64,000 bases of DNA from Pseudomonas sp. RIT-PI-S (GTDB taxonomy: Bacteria; Pseudomonadota; Gammaproteobacteria; Pseudomonadales; Pseudomonadaceae): assembly GCF_025642975.1 (NCBI RefSeq), contig NZ_JANZKJ010000012.1:91694-155693 (forward strand). Direction: 5' to 3'. The translations under genes and the position numbers were made by a program. This document shows positions 29,118 to 38,112 of this stretch, piece after piece; position 1 is the first letter of the stretch, and each line of letters begins with the position of its first letter. Under the pieces are notes generated by a model, which made no database searches, was not told where the DNA came from, and saw only the letters and a program-made list of their open reading frames with translations.

Positions 29118-29728
29118 GCGCCCCCTACGTTCTGGTGTTGTATTACAGCCGCCACGGCGCTACTCGCGAAATGGCCTTGCAGATGGCCCGGGGCATTGAA
29201 CGCGCCGGGCTCGAAGCACGCATTCGCACTGTGCCGGCAGTGTCCAGCGAATGCGAGGCAGTGGCGCCGAGCGTGCCCGAGCACGGCGCTGCCTATGCCA
29301 CCCTGGATGACCTGACCCACTGCGCGGCCCTGGCCTTGGGTAGCCCCACCCGCTTCGGCAACATGGCCGCGCCCCTGAAGTACTTCCTCGATGGCACCAG
29401 CAGCCTCTGGCTCAGCGGCGCCCTGGTGGGCAAGCCAGCGGCGGTGTTCACCTCTACCGCCAGCCTGCATGGCGGCCAGGAGACCACCCTGCTGTCGATG
29501 ATGCTGCCACTGCTGCACCACGGCATGCTGATCACCGGCCTGCCCTATAGCGAACCTGCGTTGCTGGAAACCCGTGGCGGCGGCACGCCCTACGGCGCCA
29601 GCCACCACGCGGGCAGCGACGGCAAGCGCCCGCTCGACGAGCATGAGACCGAACTGTGCCGCGCCCTCGGCTTGCGTTTGGCGCAAGCTGCCCGGCGCTT
29701 GGCGCTAGCGCTGGACGGCGAGGCCTGA
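29114..29728 (+). CDS. wrbA: WrbA-family NAD(P)H:quinone oxidoreductase
   Basis: A 204-residue flavodoxin-fold quinone reductase: VLYYSRHGATREMALQMARG (FMN phosphate loop, about 9-28), LGSPTRFGNMAAPLKYFLDGT (about 75-95) and the FTSTASLHGGQETTLLSM segment (about 115-132). Such enzymes do two-electron reduction of quinones and limit oxidative stress. Coupled to arsC and followed without gap by the next gene. Confidence 0.9.
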   Translation: MSAPYVLVLYYSRHGATREMALQMARGIERAGLEARIRTVPAVSSECEAVAPSVPEHGAAYATLDDLTHCAALALGSPTRFGNMAAPLKYFLDGTSSLWLSGALVGKPAAVFTSTASLHGGQETTLLSMMLPLLHHGMLITGLPYSEPALLETRGGGTPYGASHHAGSDGKRPLDEHETELCRALGLRLAQAARRLALALDGEA

Positions 29729-30400
29729 ATGCGGGATTACCAATGGTTGTATGAGCATTGCCTGAACCGCTTCGGCTCGGTGCAGGCCCTGGAAGCGCGG
29801 CTGCCACGGCCGCGCCCGGACAGCGAACTGCAGGCGCTGGGCGACGACCGATACCTGTCCACGCTGGCCCTGCGCATCTTCCGCGCGGGCCTCAAGCACA
29901 GCCTGGTCGATGCCAAGTGGCCGGCGTTCGAAGAGGTGTTCTTCGGCTTCGATCCGGAAAAGGTCGTGTTGATGAGCGGCGAGCATCTGGAGCGGCTGAT
30001 GCAGGACAGCCGGATCATCCGCCACCTGGGCAAGCTGCGCAGCGTGCCGATCAATGCGCAGATGATCCTGGACGTCACCCATGAGCACGGCAGCTTCGGG
30101 GCGTTCATCAGCCAATGGCCCGTTGAAAACATCACCGGCTTGTGGCGCTACCTGACCCGCCACGGCAACCAGCTCGGCGGGCTATCAGCGCCACGCTTCC
30201 TGCGGATGGTGGGCAAGGACACCTTCATCCCCAGTGCCGACGTGGTCGCCGCGCTCAACGCCCAGGGCATCGTCGACCGGGTGCCCACCAGCCAACGGGA
30301 CCAGGCGGCGGCCCAAGCGGCGTTCAACACCTGGCAGCAACAAAGCGGCCGGCCGTTGTGCCAGCTATCGGTGATGCTGGCGCATACCGTGAATCACTGA
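29729..30400 (+). CDS. DNA-3-methyladenine glycosylase I-like protein
   Basis: A 223-residue alpha-helical protein of the Tag / HhH-GPD class: RIFRAGLKHSLVDAKWPAFEEVF (about 50-72), with helix-hairpin-helix-like ITGLWRYLTRHGNQLGG and an S-PRFLRMVGKDTF stretch later. It lacks the clear N-terminal CxW zinc motif of E. coli Tag, so true methyladenine activity is uncertain. ATG directly follows the wrbA stop, making arsC-wrbA-tag-like an operon. Confidence 0.75.
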   Translation: MRDYQWLYEHCLNRFGSVQALEARLPRPRPDSELQALGDDRYLSTLALRIFRAGLKHSLVDAKWPAFEEVFFGFDPEKVVLMSGEHLERLMQDSRIIRHLGKLRSVPINAQMILDVTHEHGSFGAFISQWPVENITGLWRYLTRHGNQLGGLSAPRFLRMVGKDTFIPSADVVAALNAQGIVDRVPTSQRDQAAAQAAFNTWQQQSGRPLCQLSVMLAHTVNH

Positions 30401-30403
30401 GCT

Positions 30404-31228
30404 TCAGAGGTTCATCACATCGACGAAGCGCGGCGTTGCGCTGTCGTCGATGCGCAGGTCGGCGAAGTTGAACAGATCGCGGTCAGCCAGCTGCGACGGC
30501 ACCACGTTCTGCAGGCCGCGGAAGATGCTCTCGGTGCGCCCGGGGTGCTTGCGCTCCCAGTCCTGCAGCATGTCCTTGACCACCTGGCGCTGCAGGTTTT
30601 CCTGCGAGCCGCAGAGGTTGCAAGGGATGATCGGGAACTGCTTGAGATCCGAGTAAGCCTGGATGTCCTTCTCGGCGCAGTAGGCCAGCGGGCGGATCAC
30701 CACGTTGCGGCCATCGTCGGCGAGCAGCTTGGGTGGCATGGCCTTGAGCGACCCGTTGAAGAACATGTTGAGGAAGAAGGTTTCGACGATGTCGTCACGG
30801 TGATGGCCCAGGGCCATTTTAGTGGCGCCTATTTCATCGGCGAAGGTGTAGAGCGTGCCGCGACGCAGGCGTGAACACAGCGAGCACGTGGTCTTGCCTT
30901 CCGGGATCAGCGCCTTGACCACCGAATAGGTGTCTTTCTCCAGAATGTGGTACTCCACCCCCAGCTCCTTGAGGTAGGCGGGCAACACATGCTCGGGGAA
31001 CCCCGGCTGCTTCTGGTCCATGTTGACCGCCACCAGCTCGAACCGGATGGGCGCCACCTTCTGCAGGTGCAGCAGCACGTCCAGCATGGTGTAGCTGTCC
31101 TTGCCACCGGACAGGCACACCATCACCTTGTCGCCGTCCTCGATCATATTGAAGTCAGCCACGGCTTCCCCTGCCAGGCGGCGGAGGCGTTTCTGCAGTT
31201 TGTTCTGGTTGACCGAAAGGGTGCCCAT
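30404..31228 (-). CDS. ttcA: tRNA 2-thiocytidine(32) synthetase TtcA
   Basis: A 274-residue PP-loop ATPase that thiolates cytidine 32 in certain tRNAs. The PP-loop is CLSGGKDSYTMLD (S40-GGKDS), the cluster-binding cysteines are in TTCSLCSRLRRG (about 117-128) and PCNLCGSQENLQR (about 204-216). Convergent with the tag-like gene, with only three bases between stops. Confidence 0.95.
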   Translation of the reverse strand: MGTLSVNQNKLQKRLRRLAGEAVADFNMIEDGDKVMVCLSGGKDSYTMLDVLLHLQKVAPIRFELVAVNMDQKQPGFPEHVLPAYLKELGVEYHILEKDTYSVVKALIPEGKTTCSLCSRLRRGTLYTFADEIGATKMALGHHRDDIVETFFLNMFFNGSLKAMPPKLLADDGRNVVIRPLAYCAEKDIQAYSDLKQFPIIPCNLCGSQENLQRQVVKDMLQDWERKHPGRTESIFRGLQNVVPSQLADRDLFNFADLRIDDSATPRFVDVMNL

Positions 31229-31409
31229 GATTGAGGAAGTCCTGATACGTGCCGACAGCGGAATGCGAAGGCGCGCATTCTACCTGCAAAAGGCCACGGG
31301 GCGTAGGCCGGCCGGCGACCTTGGCGGGGGGTGTGGAGCGTGGCGGTGACGAGCGGCTCGGCAAGGGGATCGGTGCCGAGGCATAATTGGCCCTCGCGGA
31401 GCCAAGCCT

Positions 31410-31904
31410 ATGTCAGACCCTCTCCTTAGCCGAGTCGAAGCCTGCTTCGAACAGGCGGAGCATTTTTTCAAACGCCCCTTCAAGCGCCCTGCCGTAAGCC
31501 TCAAGCTGCGCGGGCAGAAAGCCGGCGTGGCGCATTTGCACGAGAACAAGCTGCGCTTCAATGCCGAGCTGTACCGGAAGAACACCGAAGACTTCCTGCG
31601 CCAGACCGTCGCCCATGAGGTGGCGCACCTGATCGCCCACCAGCTCTATGGCGACCGCATCCAGCCTCATGGCGAGGAGTGGCAGTTGATCATGCGTGGG
31701 GTATACGAACTGCCCCCGCACCGCTGCCATAACTACGAAGTGAGCCGACGCCAGGTGAAGCGCTACATCTACCGCTGCCCCTGCGCCGACGGGGTGTTTC
31801 CGTTCAGCGCCCAGCGCCATAGCCTGGTGCGCCAAGGCCGCCGCTACCTGTGCCGACGCTGTCGGCAAACGCTGGTGTTCAGCGGGGAAATGCAGGTGGT
31901 GTAG
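31410..31904 (+). CDS. SprT-like zinc metalloprotease domain protein
   Basis: A 164-residue SprT family protein. The metal site is H69-E-x-x-H73 in VAHEVAHLIAHQ, and a C-terminal zinc ribbon has paired cysteines (CPC and CRRC, about 120-155). Eukaryotic relatives (SPRTN) cleave DNA-protein crosslinks; bacterial SprT has not been tied firmly to a substrate. Followed by three REP elements. Confidence 0.88.
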   Translation: MSDPLLSRVEACFEQAEHFFKRPFKRPAVSLKLRGQKAGVAHLHENKLRFNAELYRKNTEDFLRQTVAHEVAHLIAHQLYGDRIQPHGEEWQLIMRGVYELPPHRCHNYEVSRRQVKRYIYRCPCADGVFPFSAQRHSLVRQGRRYLCRRCRQTLVFSGEMQVV

Positions 31905-31910
31905 CAAGCC

Positions 31911-32046
31911 TGTGGCAGCACGGCTTGCCGGCGACAGGGCTCTGCCGCGATACCGATCATGCCGCCCGGCCGACCCTTAGCGGGCAAGCCCGGCTGCTAC
32001 GGAGACACATCCCCTCACCTGTAGCAGCACGGCTTGCCGGAGACCG
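31911..32046. repeat. Cluster of three REP elements
   Basis: GTGGCAGCACGGCTTGCCGGC (31912), its inverted relative AGCGGGCAAGCCCGGCTGC (31979) and TGTAGCAGCACGGCTTGCC (32020) alternate in orientation, a standard BIME layout in Pseudomonas. They separate convergent sprT-like and dctA. Confidence 0.75.
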
Positions 32047-32064
32047 GCCGTGACGCCATCGCCG

Positions 32065-33387
32065 TTACAGGCGGGTGCCTTCGGCCACTTGCAGGTCGTC
32101 TTCAGGGCGGATCAGCTCCAGCGGGGTGCCGCCGGACGCCAGTTCGCGCTGCAGGGTGGTTTCGTCAAGCTGCCCTACCCACTTGGCGACCACGACCGTA
32201 GCCACGGCGTTGCCCACCAGGTTGGTGAGTGCGCGGGCCTCGGACATGAAGCGGTCGATGCCGAGGATCAGCGCCAGGCCCGCCACCGGCAGATGGCCGA
32301 CCGCCGACAGCGTTGCCGCCAGCACGATGAAGCCGCTGCCGGTGACCCCGGCCGCGCCCTTGGACGACAGCAACAGCACGGCCAGCAGGGTGACCTGATG
32401 GACGATGTCCATGTGGGTGTCGGTCGCCTGGGCGATGAACACCGCCGCCATGGTCAGGTAGATGGAGGTGCCGTCCAGGTTGAACGAGTAGCCAGTAGGA
32501 ATCACCAGGCCGACCACCGACTTCTGCGCCCCCAGGCGCTCCATCTTGGCGAGCATGCGCGGCAGTGCCGATTCCGACGACGAGGTACCCAGCACGATCA
32601 GCAGTTCTTCGCGGATATAACGCACCAGCTTCAATACGCTGAACCCGTGGGCGCGGGCAATGGCGCCTAGCACCAGCACCACGAACAGCACGCAGGTGAT
32701 GTAGAAGCACAGCATCAACTGGCCCAGTTGCACCAGCGAGCCCACGCCGTAGTTGCCGATGGTGAAGGCCATGGCGCCGAGCGCACCCAGGGGGGCGAGC
32801 TTCATGATCATGTTGATGATGTTGAACATGGCATGGGCGAAGCGGTCGATCAGGTCCAGCAGGGGCTTGCCGTAGGCGCCAAGGCGATGCAGGGCGAAAC
32901 CGAAGATCACCGAGAACATCAGCACCTGGAGGATATCGCCGTTGGCGAAGGCGCCGATGATGGTGTTCGGAATCACGTTGAGCAGGAAGCCGACGACGCT
33001 CTGGTCCGCACCCTGGGTCACGTAGGTGGCGACCTTCGAGGCATCCAGCGTGGCGGGATCGATGTGCATGCCGGCGCCCGGCTGCACCACGTTCACCACG
33101 ATCAGGCCGATGATCAGCGAGAGGGTGGATACCACTTCGAAGTACAACAAGGCGTAGCCGCCGGTCTTGCCCACGGCCTTCATGCTCTGCATGCCAGCGA
33201 TACCGCTGACCACGGTGCAGAAGATGATGGGCGCGATGACCATCTTGATCAGTTTGATGAAGCCATCACCCAGTGGCTTGAGCATCTGCCCGGTCTGCGG
33301 GTAGAAGTGGCCAAGCAGAACGCCAATGATGATCGCGACGATCACCTGGAAATACAGGGACTTGTATAGCGGCTGACGAGTCGTCAT
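32065..33387 (-). CDS. dctA: C4-dicarboxylate:cation symporter DctA
   Basis: A 440-residue DAACS family transporter for succinate, fumarate and malate. MTTRQPLYKSLYFQVIVAIIIGVLLGHFYPQ (two parts), FCTVVSGIAGM, the SSSE motif in LIVLGTSSSESALPRM (about 272-287), and PTGYSFNLDGTSIYL (about 301-315) are diagnostic. A GG-N10-GC sigma-54 promoter (33525-33541) lies upstream, typical of DctB/DctD control. No dctBD genes are in the window. Confidence 0.95.
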   Translation of the reverse strand: MTTRQPLYKSLYFQVIVAIIIGVLLGHFYPQTGQMLKPLGDGFIKLIKMVIAPIIFCTVVSGIAGMQSMKAVGKTGGYALLYFEVVSTLSLIIGLIVVNVVQPGAGMHIDPATLDASKVATYVTQGADQSVVGFLLNVIPNTIIGAFANGDILQVLMFSVIFGFALHRLGAYGKPLLDLIDRFAHAMFNIINMIMKLAPLGALGAMAFTIGNYGVGSLVQLGQLMLCFYITCVLFVVLVLGAIARAHGFSVLKLVRYIREELLIVLGTSSSESALPRMLAKMERLGAQKSVVGLVIPTGYSFNLDGTSIYLTMAAVFIAQATDTHMDIVHQVTLLAVLLLSSKGAAGVTGSGFIVLAATLSAVGHLPVAGLALILGIDRFMSEARALTNLVGNAVATVVVAKWVGQLDETTLQRELASGGTPLELIRPEDDLQVAEGTRL

Positions 33388-33524
33388 AGCAGTTTCCTCA
33401 AGCGTGCCGGCCAGCGCTCTTCCGAAAGCGCCACGGCACATGAAGCGAGAACCCTCCTGGCTGGAGAGATTTGTTCTTGGCTGGCTGCCCGTGCGGATAT
33501 CACGGTCAGGGCTGAGCTTCCAAT

Positions 33525-33541
33525 CGCAAAGGCCATGCCAA
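33525..33541 (-). promoter_or_regulatory. Sigma-54 promoter of dctA
   Basis: On the minus strand TTGGCATGGCCTTTGCG has the GG and GC separated by exactly ten bases, as needed for RpoN. It is about 138 bases ahead of the dctA ATG and thereby predicts a long leader. RpoN plus DctD control of dctA is well known in proteobacteria. Confidence 0.65.
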
Positions 33542-33673
33542 GCTGCTAGTACACGCCCTGATGCCAGCGGGTGTGGCCCGCGCGGGCCCGGGCTAAACCA
33601 GCGCTCGCCTGCACTTGGCGGTTTTTCGCCAAGCATGGACCTGGGCAACGGCACGCCTGGCGGATATCCGCCA

Positions 33674-35023
33674 TCAGTCCCGAGGAAAGCTCATCCGAAA
33701 GCGCGCGCCGCCCAGGGGTGAGTCCTCGATGCTCAAGCTGCCGTGGTAGCTGCGGATGATGTCGTGGGCCACCGCCAGGCCGATGCCCTGCCCCGGATGC
33801 TGTCGGTCCAGCCGCTCGCCACGCTGCAGGATCAGGCTGCGCTGTTCGACCGGAATGCCCGGCCCGTCGTCTTCGAGCAGCAGCTCCAGGCGCTGGCCGA
33901 TCACGCTCAAGCTTACGCTGATGTCCTCCAGACACAGCCGCCAGGCGTTTTCCAGCAGGTTGCCGAGCAACTCCAGCAACGCGCCTTCGTCGATAGGCAA
34001 CTGCCCAGGTGGCGCCAGCGCCACATGCAATCGCACAGGTTTATCAGGGTAGACCTTGCGCAGGGTTGCGGCCAGGCTGTCCAGCACCGGCCGCACCACC
34101 ACCTGGCGGCGAACCAGGCCGCTGTTGCGCACGTTGGCGCGCTGCAACTGATAGCCGATCTGCTGGTTCATCCGCGCCACTTGCCCACGCAGGATCGCCG
34201 CCTGCTTGCCCTCATCGCTGTGCGGGCTGCCGCTGGCCAGTGTTTCGCCGATGCCCTGAAGCACACTGAGCGGGGTTTTCAGGCTATGGGCAAGGTCACT
34301 CAGTGAATCGCGGTAGCGCTGCCGCTGCTCGCCCTCGCTGGCCAGCAGCCGGTTGAGCGAGCGGGTCAGGCGCAACAGCTCGCTGGGGTGGCGTTCGCTC
34401 AAGCCCTGGCGCTGCCCGGCTTCGATCTCGTCCAGCTCGTGGCTCAGCCGGCGCAGCGAGCGCAGGCTCCAGGTCATGCCGCCCCAGAACAGCAGCAACA
34501 GCGTCAGCAAGGCCGCGCCGAAGCCTAGGTACAGGCGGTCGCGCAGGGTTGCGAGGGTGCGCTGGTAAGGCTCGGTCGACTGCATGGCGACGAAACTGAG
34601 CGCGGTGCTTTGGCCGCCCAGTTGACGCACCGGCAGGTCATAGACCCAGAAGGCTTGGCCGTCCGTACGGTTGAAGCGCGTGAAGGGGTCCCCCTGGCTG
34701 TCATCGCGGGGGCGATAATCCGGCAAGGGCGCGCCCTGGCTGCGCCATAACAGGTGGCCCTGGCCGTCGAAGATGTACCCCAACAGGCGCTCGGCCTGCG
34801 CCGGCAGGCGCTCGTCGGGCACCGGCGCAGGCATGTGCAGCTGGCCCTGCTCCAGCCGCGCCGCGGAAACCAGTGCGCTGACCTCGGTGGCCAGCCGCTC
34901 CTGGACCGACTCACGCAGGGCGAGGCTGAAGGCCCCTTGCAGCGCCGGCAGCAACCCCAGCATGAACAGCACCGCCAGCAACGCCCCTGCCAGCATCAAG
35001 CGCACCCGCAGGGAGCGGATCAT
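33674..35023 (-). CDS. phoQ: PhoQ-like sensor histidine kinase
   Basis: A 449-residue membrane kinase: transmembrane segments at about 9-30 and 165-185, a periplasmic domain between them, HAMP, an H-box DLAHSLKTPLSVLQ (about 243-256), and HATPase motifs GNLLENAWR and DDGPGIPVEQRS. In P. putida phoP-phoQ sits immediately beside dctA, as here, which supports the name. PhoQ senses low divalent cations and antimicrobial peptides. Coupled to phoP by ATGA. Confidence 0.85.
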   Translation of the reverse strand: MIRSLRVRLMLAGALLAVLFMLGLLPALQGAFSLALRESVQERLATEVSALVSAARLEQGQLHMPAPVPDERLPAQAERLLGYIFDGQGHLLWRSQGAPLPDYRPRDDSQGDPFTRFNRTDGQAFWVYDLPVRQLGGQSTALSFVAMQSTEPYQRTLATLRDRLYLGFGAALLTLLLLFWGGMTWSLRSLRRLSHELDEIEAGQRQGLSERHPSELLRLTRSLNRLLASEGEQRQRYRDSLSDLAHSLKTPLSVLQGIGETLASGSPHSDEGKQAAILRGQVARMNQQIGYQLQRANVRNSGLVRRQVVVRPVLDSLAATLRKVYPDKPVRLHVALAPPGQLPIDEGALLELLGNLLENAWRLCLEDISVSLSVIGQRLELLLEDDGPGIPVEQRSLILQRGERLDRQHPGQGIGLAVAHDIIRSYHGSLSIEDSPLGGARFRMSFPRD

Positions 35024-35697
35024 CGGCAGCGCTCGGTAAACAGATAGCCCAGCCCGCGCACGGTATCGATCGGTCGAAAGCCATCGGCGGCCTCCAGCTT
35101 TCGCCTGATCCGGCCGACCAGCACTTCGATCACGTTAGGGTCATGCTCGCCGTCGTCCGGGTATAGCTGCTCCATCAGCCGCTGCTTGGCGACCACTTGC
35201 TGGTGGTGGCGCATCAGGTATTCGAGGATGCGGTATTCGAAGGCGGTGAGCCCCAACGGCTGGCCTTGCAGGGTCGCCTGCTTGCGGTTCAGGTCGAGCA
35301 TCAGCGGCCCGGCGGCGACAGTGGGCTGGATGAAACCGCTGGCGCGGCGCAGCAATGCGCTAAGGCGAGCCTCGACCTCCTCGAACTGGAACGGCTTGAC
35401 CATGTAGTCGTCGGCGCCGGCGGCCAGGCCCTCGACCTTGTCCTGCCAGCTGCCACGTGCCGTCAGTATCAGAATCGGGAACCCCAGCCCCTGGGCGCGC
35501 CACTGGCGAATCAGCTCCAGCCCGGATAACCCCGGCAGGCCGAGGTCGACGATGGCCAGGTCAAACGCGTTATGCCCGGCCTGGCGCACAGCTTCCTGGG
35601 CATCAGCCACCGCCTCGACGATATGCCCGCTCTCGCTCAGGCGCGTGTGCAGGTGGTGGCGCAGCAGGGCCTCGTCTTCTACCAGCAACAACTTCAT
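35020..35697 (-). CDS. phoP: PhoP-like response regulator
   Basis: A 225-residue OmpR-type regulator: acidic pair ED (7-8), D51 in LAIVDLGLPGLSG, K in DDYMVKPFQ (about 102), and a DNA-binding domain with EVLVGRIRRKLEA near the end. Pairs with phoQ. The start MKLLLVEDEALLRHHL at 35697 is preceded by a poor ribosome site. oprH, usually just upstream of phoP in Pseudomonas, is not present; the neighbouring gene is an aminotransferase. Confidence 0.87.
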   Translation of the reverse strand: MKLLLVEDEALLRHHLHTRLSESGHIVEAVADAQEAVRQAGHNAFDLAIVDLGLPGLSGLELIRQWRAQGLGFPILILTARGSWQDKVEGLAAGADDYMVKPFQFEEVEARLSALLRRASGFIQPTVAAGPLMLDLNRKQATLQGQPLGLTAFEYRILEYLMRHHQQVVAKQRLMEQLYPDDGEHDPNVIEVLVGRIRRKLEAADGFRPIDTVRGLGYLFTERCR

Positions 35698-35822
35698 CGC
35701 ACGCTCGTATTTGCTCAGGTCAACCCGCCACGGCGCCCGCAAGCCCCGCCCCAAGTGCCAAGGGTAACCTGTGCCCCGTGCGCGTCGCCATCTACCGCAG
35801 CGGGCCGGCGCAGCGCTGAAGG

Positions 35823-37025
35823 TCAGCCAAGCGCTCTGGCCAGGCGCCGCAGCCCTTCATCGATCTGCTCCAGGCTGGGCGCGGCGAACGACAGGCGCAG
35901 GCTGGCTGGGTCCGCCCCGCTCGCATAGAAGGCACGGCCCGGCACGAACATCACGTTATGTTCGATAGCGTGCTCGAACAGCCGCTGAGCGTCACTGCCG
36001 TCGGCCAACCGCCCCCACACAAACATCCCGCCAGTGGGCGCCTGCACCTGGAGGCGGCCGCCCAGAGCGGCGATACCGTCGAGCATGCGCTGGCATTTCT
36101 CGCCGTAGCCCTGGCGCAGCCTGGGCAAATGCCGCTCAAGGGCACCGCCGGCCAGGTAACAGGAGGCAATCTGCTGGCTGATGGGTGAAGTGCACAGGTC
36201 TACAGTTTGCTTGGCAATGACGCAGCGCTGGCGAATGGCCGCGGGAGCTACCATCCAACCGATCCGCAGGCCGGGAGCGACCACCTTGGACAGGCTGGAG
36301 AGGTGGACCACCCGCCCTTCGGCGCCGTCTACCTGGCCGGCCAACGCCAACAGCGACGGCAGCGGGTCGCCGTTGAAGCGCAGGGCCCCGTAAGGGTCGT
36401 CTTCCACCAGCAGGAGCTGATGCCGCGCGGCCAGGGCGAGCAAGGCGAGCCGCCGGGCCAGCGACAGGCACGCGCCGGTAGGGTTGGCGAAGTCCGGCAC
36501 GCAGTACAGCAGGCGAAAATGCCCCGGCGGCGCGGCGTCCAATTGCCGGGCCAGGGCATGAATGTCCAGGCCCTCGGCGTCACTGGGCACGCAATCCAGC
36601 TTGCAGCCGGCCAGGCGCAGGGCCTGCAGGGCTGCCGGATAGGTGGGCCGCTCGACCAACACCGCATCACCGGGGCTGAGCAACACGCGAATCAACAGGT
36701 CTAACCCTTGCTGGGAGCCGGTCATGACCACGATCTCCTCGGCGGCTACCGACGCGCCACGGCGGGCCATCAGCGCGGCCAGTTGCTCACGCAGCGCGGG
36801 GGTGCCTTCGGTAGCGCCATACTGCAGGCTGGCAAGCGGCTCGCTCATGGCCTCGGCGCTCGCAGCGGCCAGCCCCTCGGCGTCGAACAGGGCGGGCGCC
36901 GGATAACCACCAGCGAACGAAATCATCCCCGGCCGCGACAAATACTTGAACAGCTCGCGAATCGCCGAACCGCCTGGCGCCTCGAACGCTGGATTGAAAC
37001 GATAGCCCTGCGGTGTTCCGAGCAT
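35823..37025 (-). CDS. PLP-dependent aminotransferase (class I, 2-aminoadipate-like)
   Basis: A 400-residue fold-type I aminotransferase, of the MocR-related group without a DNA-binding domain. The PLP lysine lies in VVHLSSLSKVVAPGLRIGW (about 237-255), with SQQGLDLLIRV (about 103-113) and PDFANPTGACLS (about 178-189) as cofactor contacts. The substrate is unknown; 2-aminoadipate or alpha-amino acid use is typical. The frame runs on upstream to 37229, but the start at 37025 gives the usual N terminus. Confidence 0.85.
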   Translation of the reverse strand: MLGTPQGYRFNPAFEAPGGSAIRELFKYLSRPGMISFAGGYPAPALFDAEGLAAASAEAMSEPLASLQYGATEGTPALREQLAALMARRGASVAAEEIVVMTGSQQGLDLLIRVLLSPGDAVLVERPTYPAALQALRLAGCKLDCVPSDAEGLDIHALARQLDAAPPGHFRLLYCVPDFANPTGACLSLARRLALLALAARHQLLLVEDDPYGALRFNGDPLPSLLALAGQVDGAEGRVVHLSSLSKVVAPGLRIGWMVAPAAIRQRCVIAKQTVDLCTSPISQQIASCYLAGGALERHLPRLRQGYGEKCQRMLDGIAALGGRLQVQAPTGGMFVWGRLADGSDAQRLFEHAIEHNVMFVPGRAFYASGADPASLRLSFAAPSLEQIDEGLRRLARALG

Positions 37026-37219
37026 GGTCCCCGCCCCTGTGTGCAAAGGGCGCAGTATCCGAGCGGGGCAAGGCGGGGGCAAACGAGCTATCGGCAGGAT
37101 GTTATGCCGTGGCGGCATGACCACAGCAGCGGACGAGCGCAGACCCTTTGACAAATCAAGCAGCATCGCGATACTGGCGATGTTATACGACAACTGATAA
37201 CGACAAGAACGGAGAACCC

Positions 37220-38044
37220 ATGACTGCATCGAGCAACGCCACCGCCTCGCCTCGCCGGATCCTTCTCACCGGTGCCGCTGGCGGCCTGGGCAAGGTTCTG
37301 CGGCAAACCCTCAAACCCTATGCTTCGCTGCTGCGCCTGTCGGACATCGTCGAGCCCCAAGCGCCGGGCGAGAACGAAGAGGTCGTGGTCTGCGACCTCG
37401 CCGACAAGGCCGCGGTCGACCAGATGGTCAAGGGCATGGACGCGATCCTGCACTTTGGCGGTGTGTCCGTGGAACGCCCTTTCGAAGAAATTCTCGGGCC
37501 TAACATCAGCGGCACCTATCACATTTACGAAGCCGCGCGCCGGCACAAGGTCGGCCGGGTGATCTTCGCCAGCAGCAATCATGTGATCGGCTTCTACAAG
37601 CAGACCGAGACCATCGACGCCCTGGCGCCGCGCCGCCCGGACGGCTACTACGGCCTGTCGAAGTCCTATGGTGAAGACCTGGCGACCTTCTATTTCGACC
37701 GCTACGGCATCGAGACCTTGAGCATCCGCATCGGCTCATCCTTCCCAGAACCGCAAAACCGCCGCATGCTCAGCACCTGGTTAAGCTACGACGACCTTAC
37801 CCAACTGATCGTCAAAGGCCTGGATGCACCTGAACTTGGCCATACCGTGGTGTTTGGCATGTCCGATAACCCGCACGTGTGGTGGGACAACCGCCTGGCC
37901 GCGCACCTGGGGTATGAGCCGCAGGACAGTTCCGAACGCTTCCGCGCCAAGGTTGAAGAACAACCGCAGCCAGCGGCGGATGACCCAGCAGCGCTCTACC
38001 ACGGCGGCGCCTTCGTGGCCCAGGGGCCATTCGAAGAAGTGTGA
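37220..38044 (+). CDS. udh: NAD-dependent uronate dehydrogenase
   Basis: A 274-residue SDR-type enzyme that oxidises galacturonate and glucuronate to aldaro-lactones. The NAD loop is LLTGAAGGLGKVLR (about 15-28); the catalytic pair YxxxK is in YYGLSKSYGED (about 144-154); ILHFGGVSVERPFEEILGPN (about 80-99) is the family signature. No other uronate-pathway gene is nearby, so this is an isolated first step. The start at 37220 follows GGAGAA. Confidence 0.93.
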   Translation: MTASSNATASPRRILLTGAAGGLGKVLRQTLKPYASLLRLSDIVEPQAPGENEEVVVCDLADKAAVDQMVKGMDAILHFGGVSVERPFEEILGPNISGTYHIYEAARRHKVGRVIFASSNHVIGFYKQTETIDALAPRRPDGYYGLSKSYGEDLATFYFDRYGIETLSIRIGSSFPEPQNRRMLSTWLSYDDLTQLIVKGLDAPELGHTVVFGMSDNPHVWWDNRLAAHLGYEPQDSSERFRAKVEEQPQPAADDPAALYHGGAFVAQGPFEEV

Positions 38045-38112
38045 TCGCCCAGTCGCAAACGCTTGCACCTGTGAGCGTTTGCCCTGAAGCTTGCCGCTTT
38101 TGCGCCCCTCCC

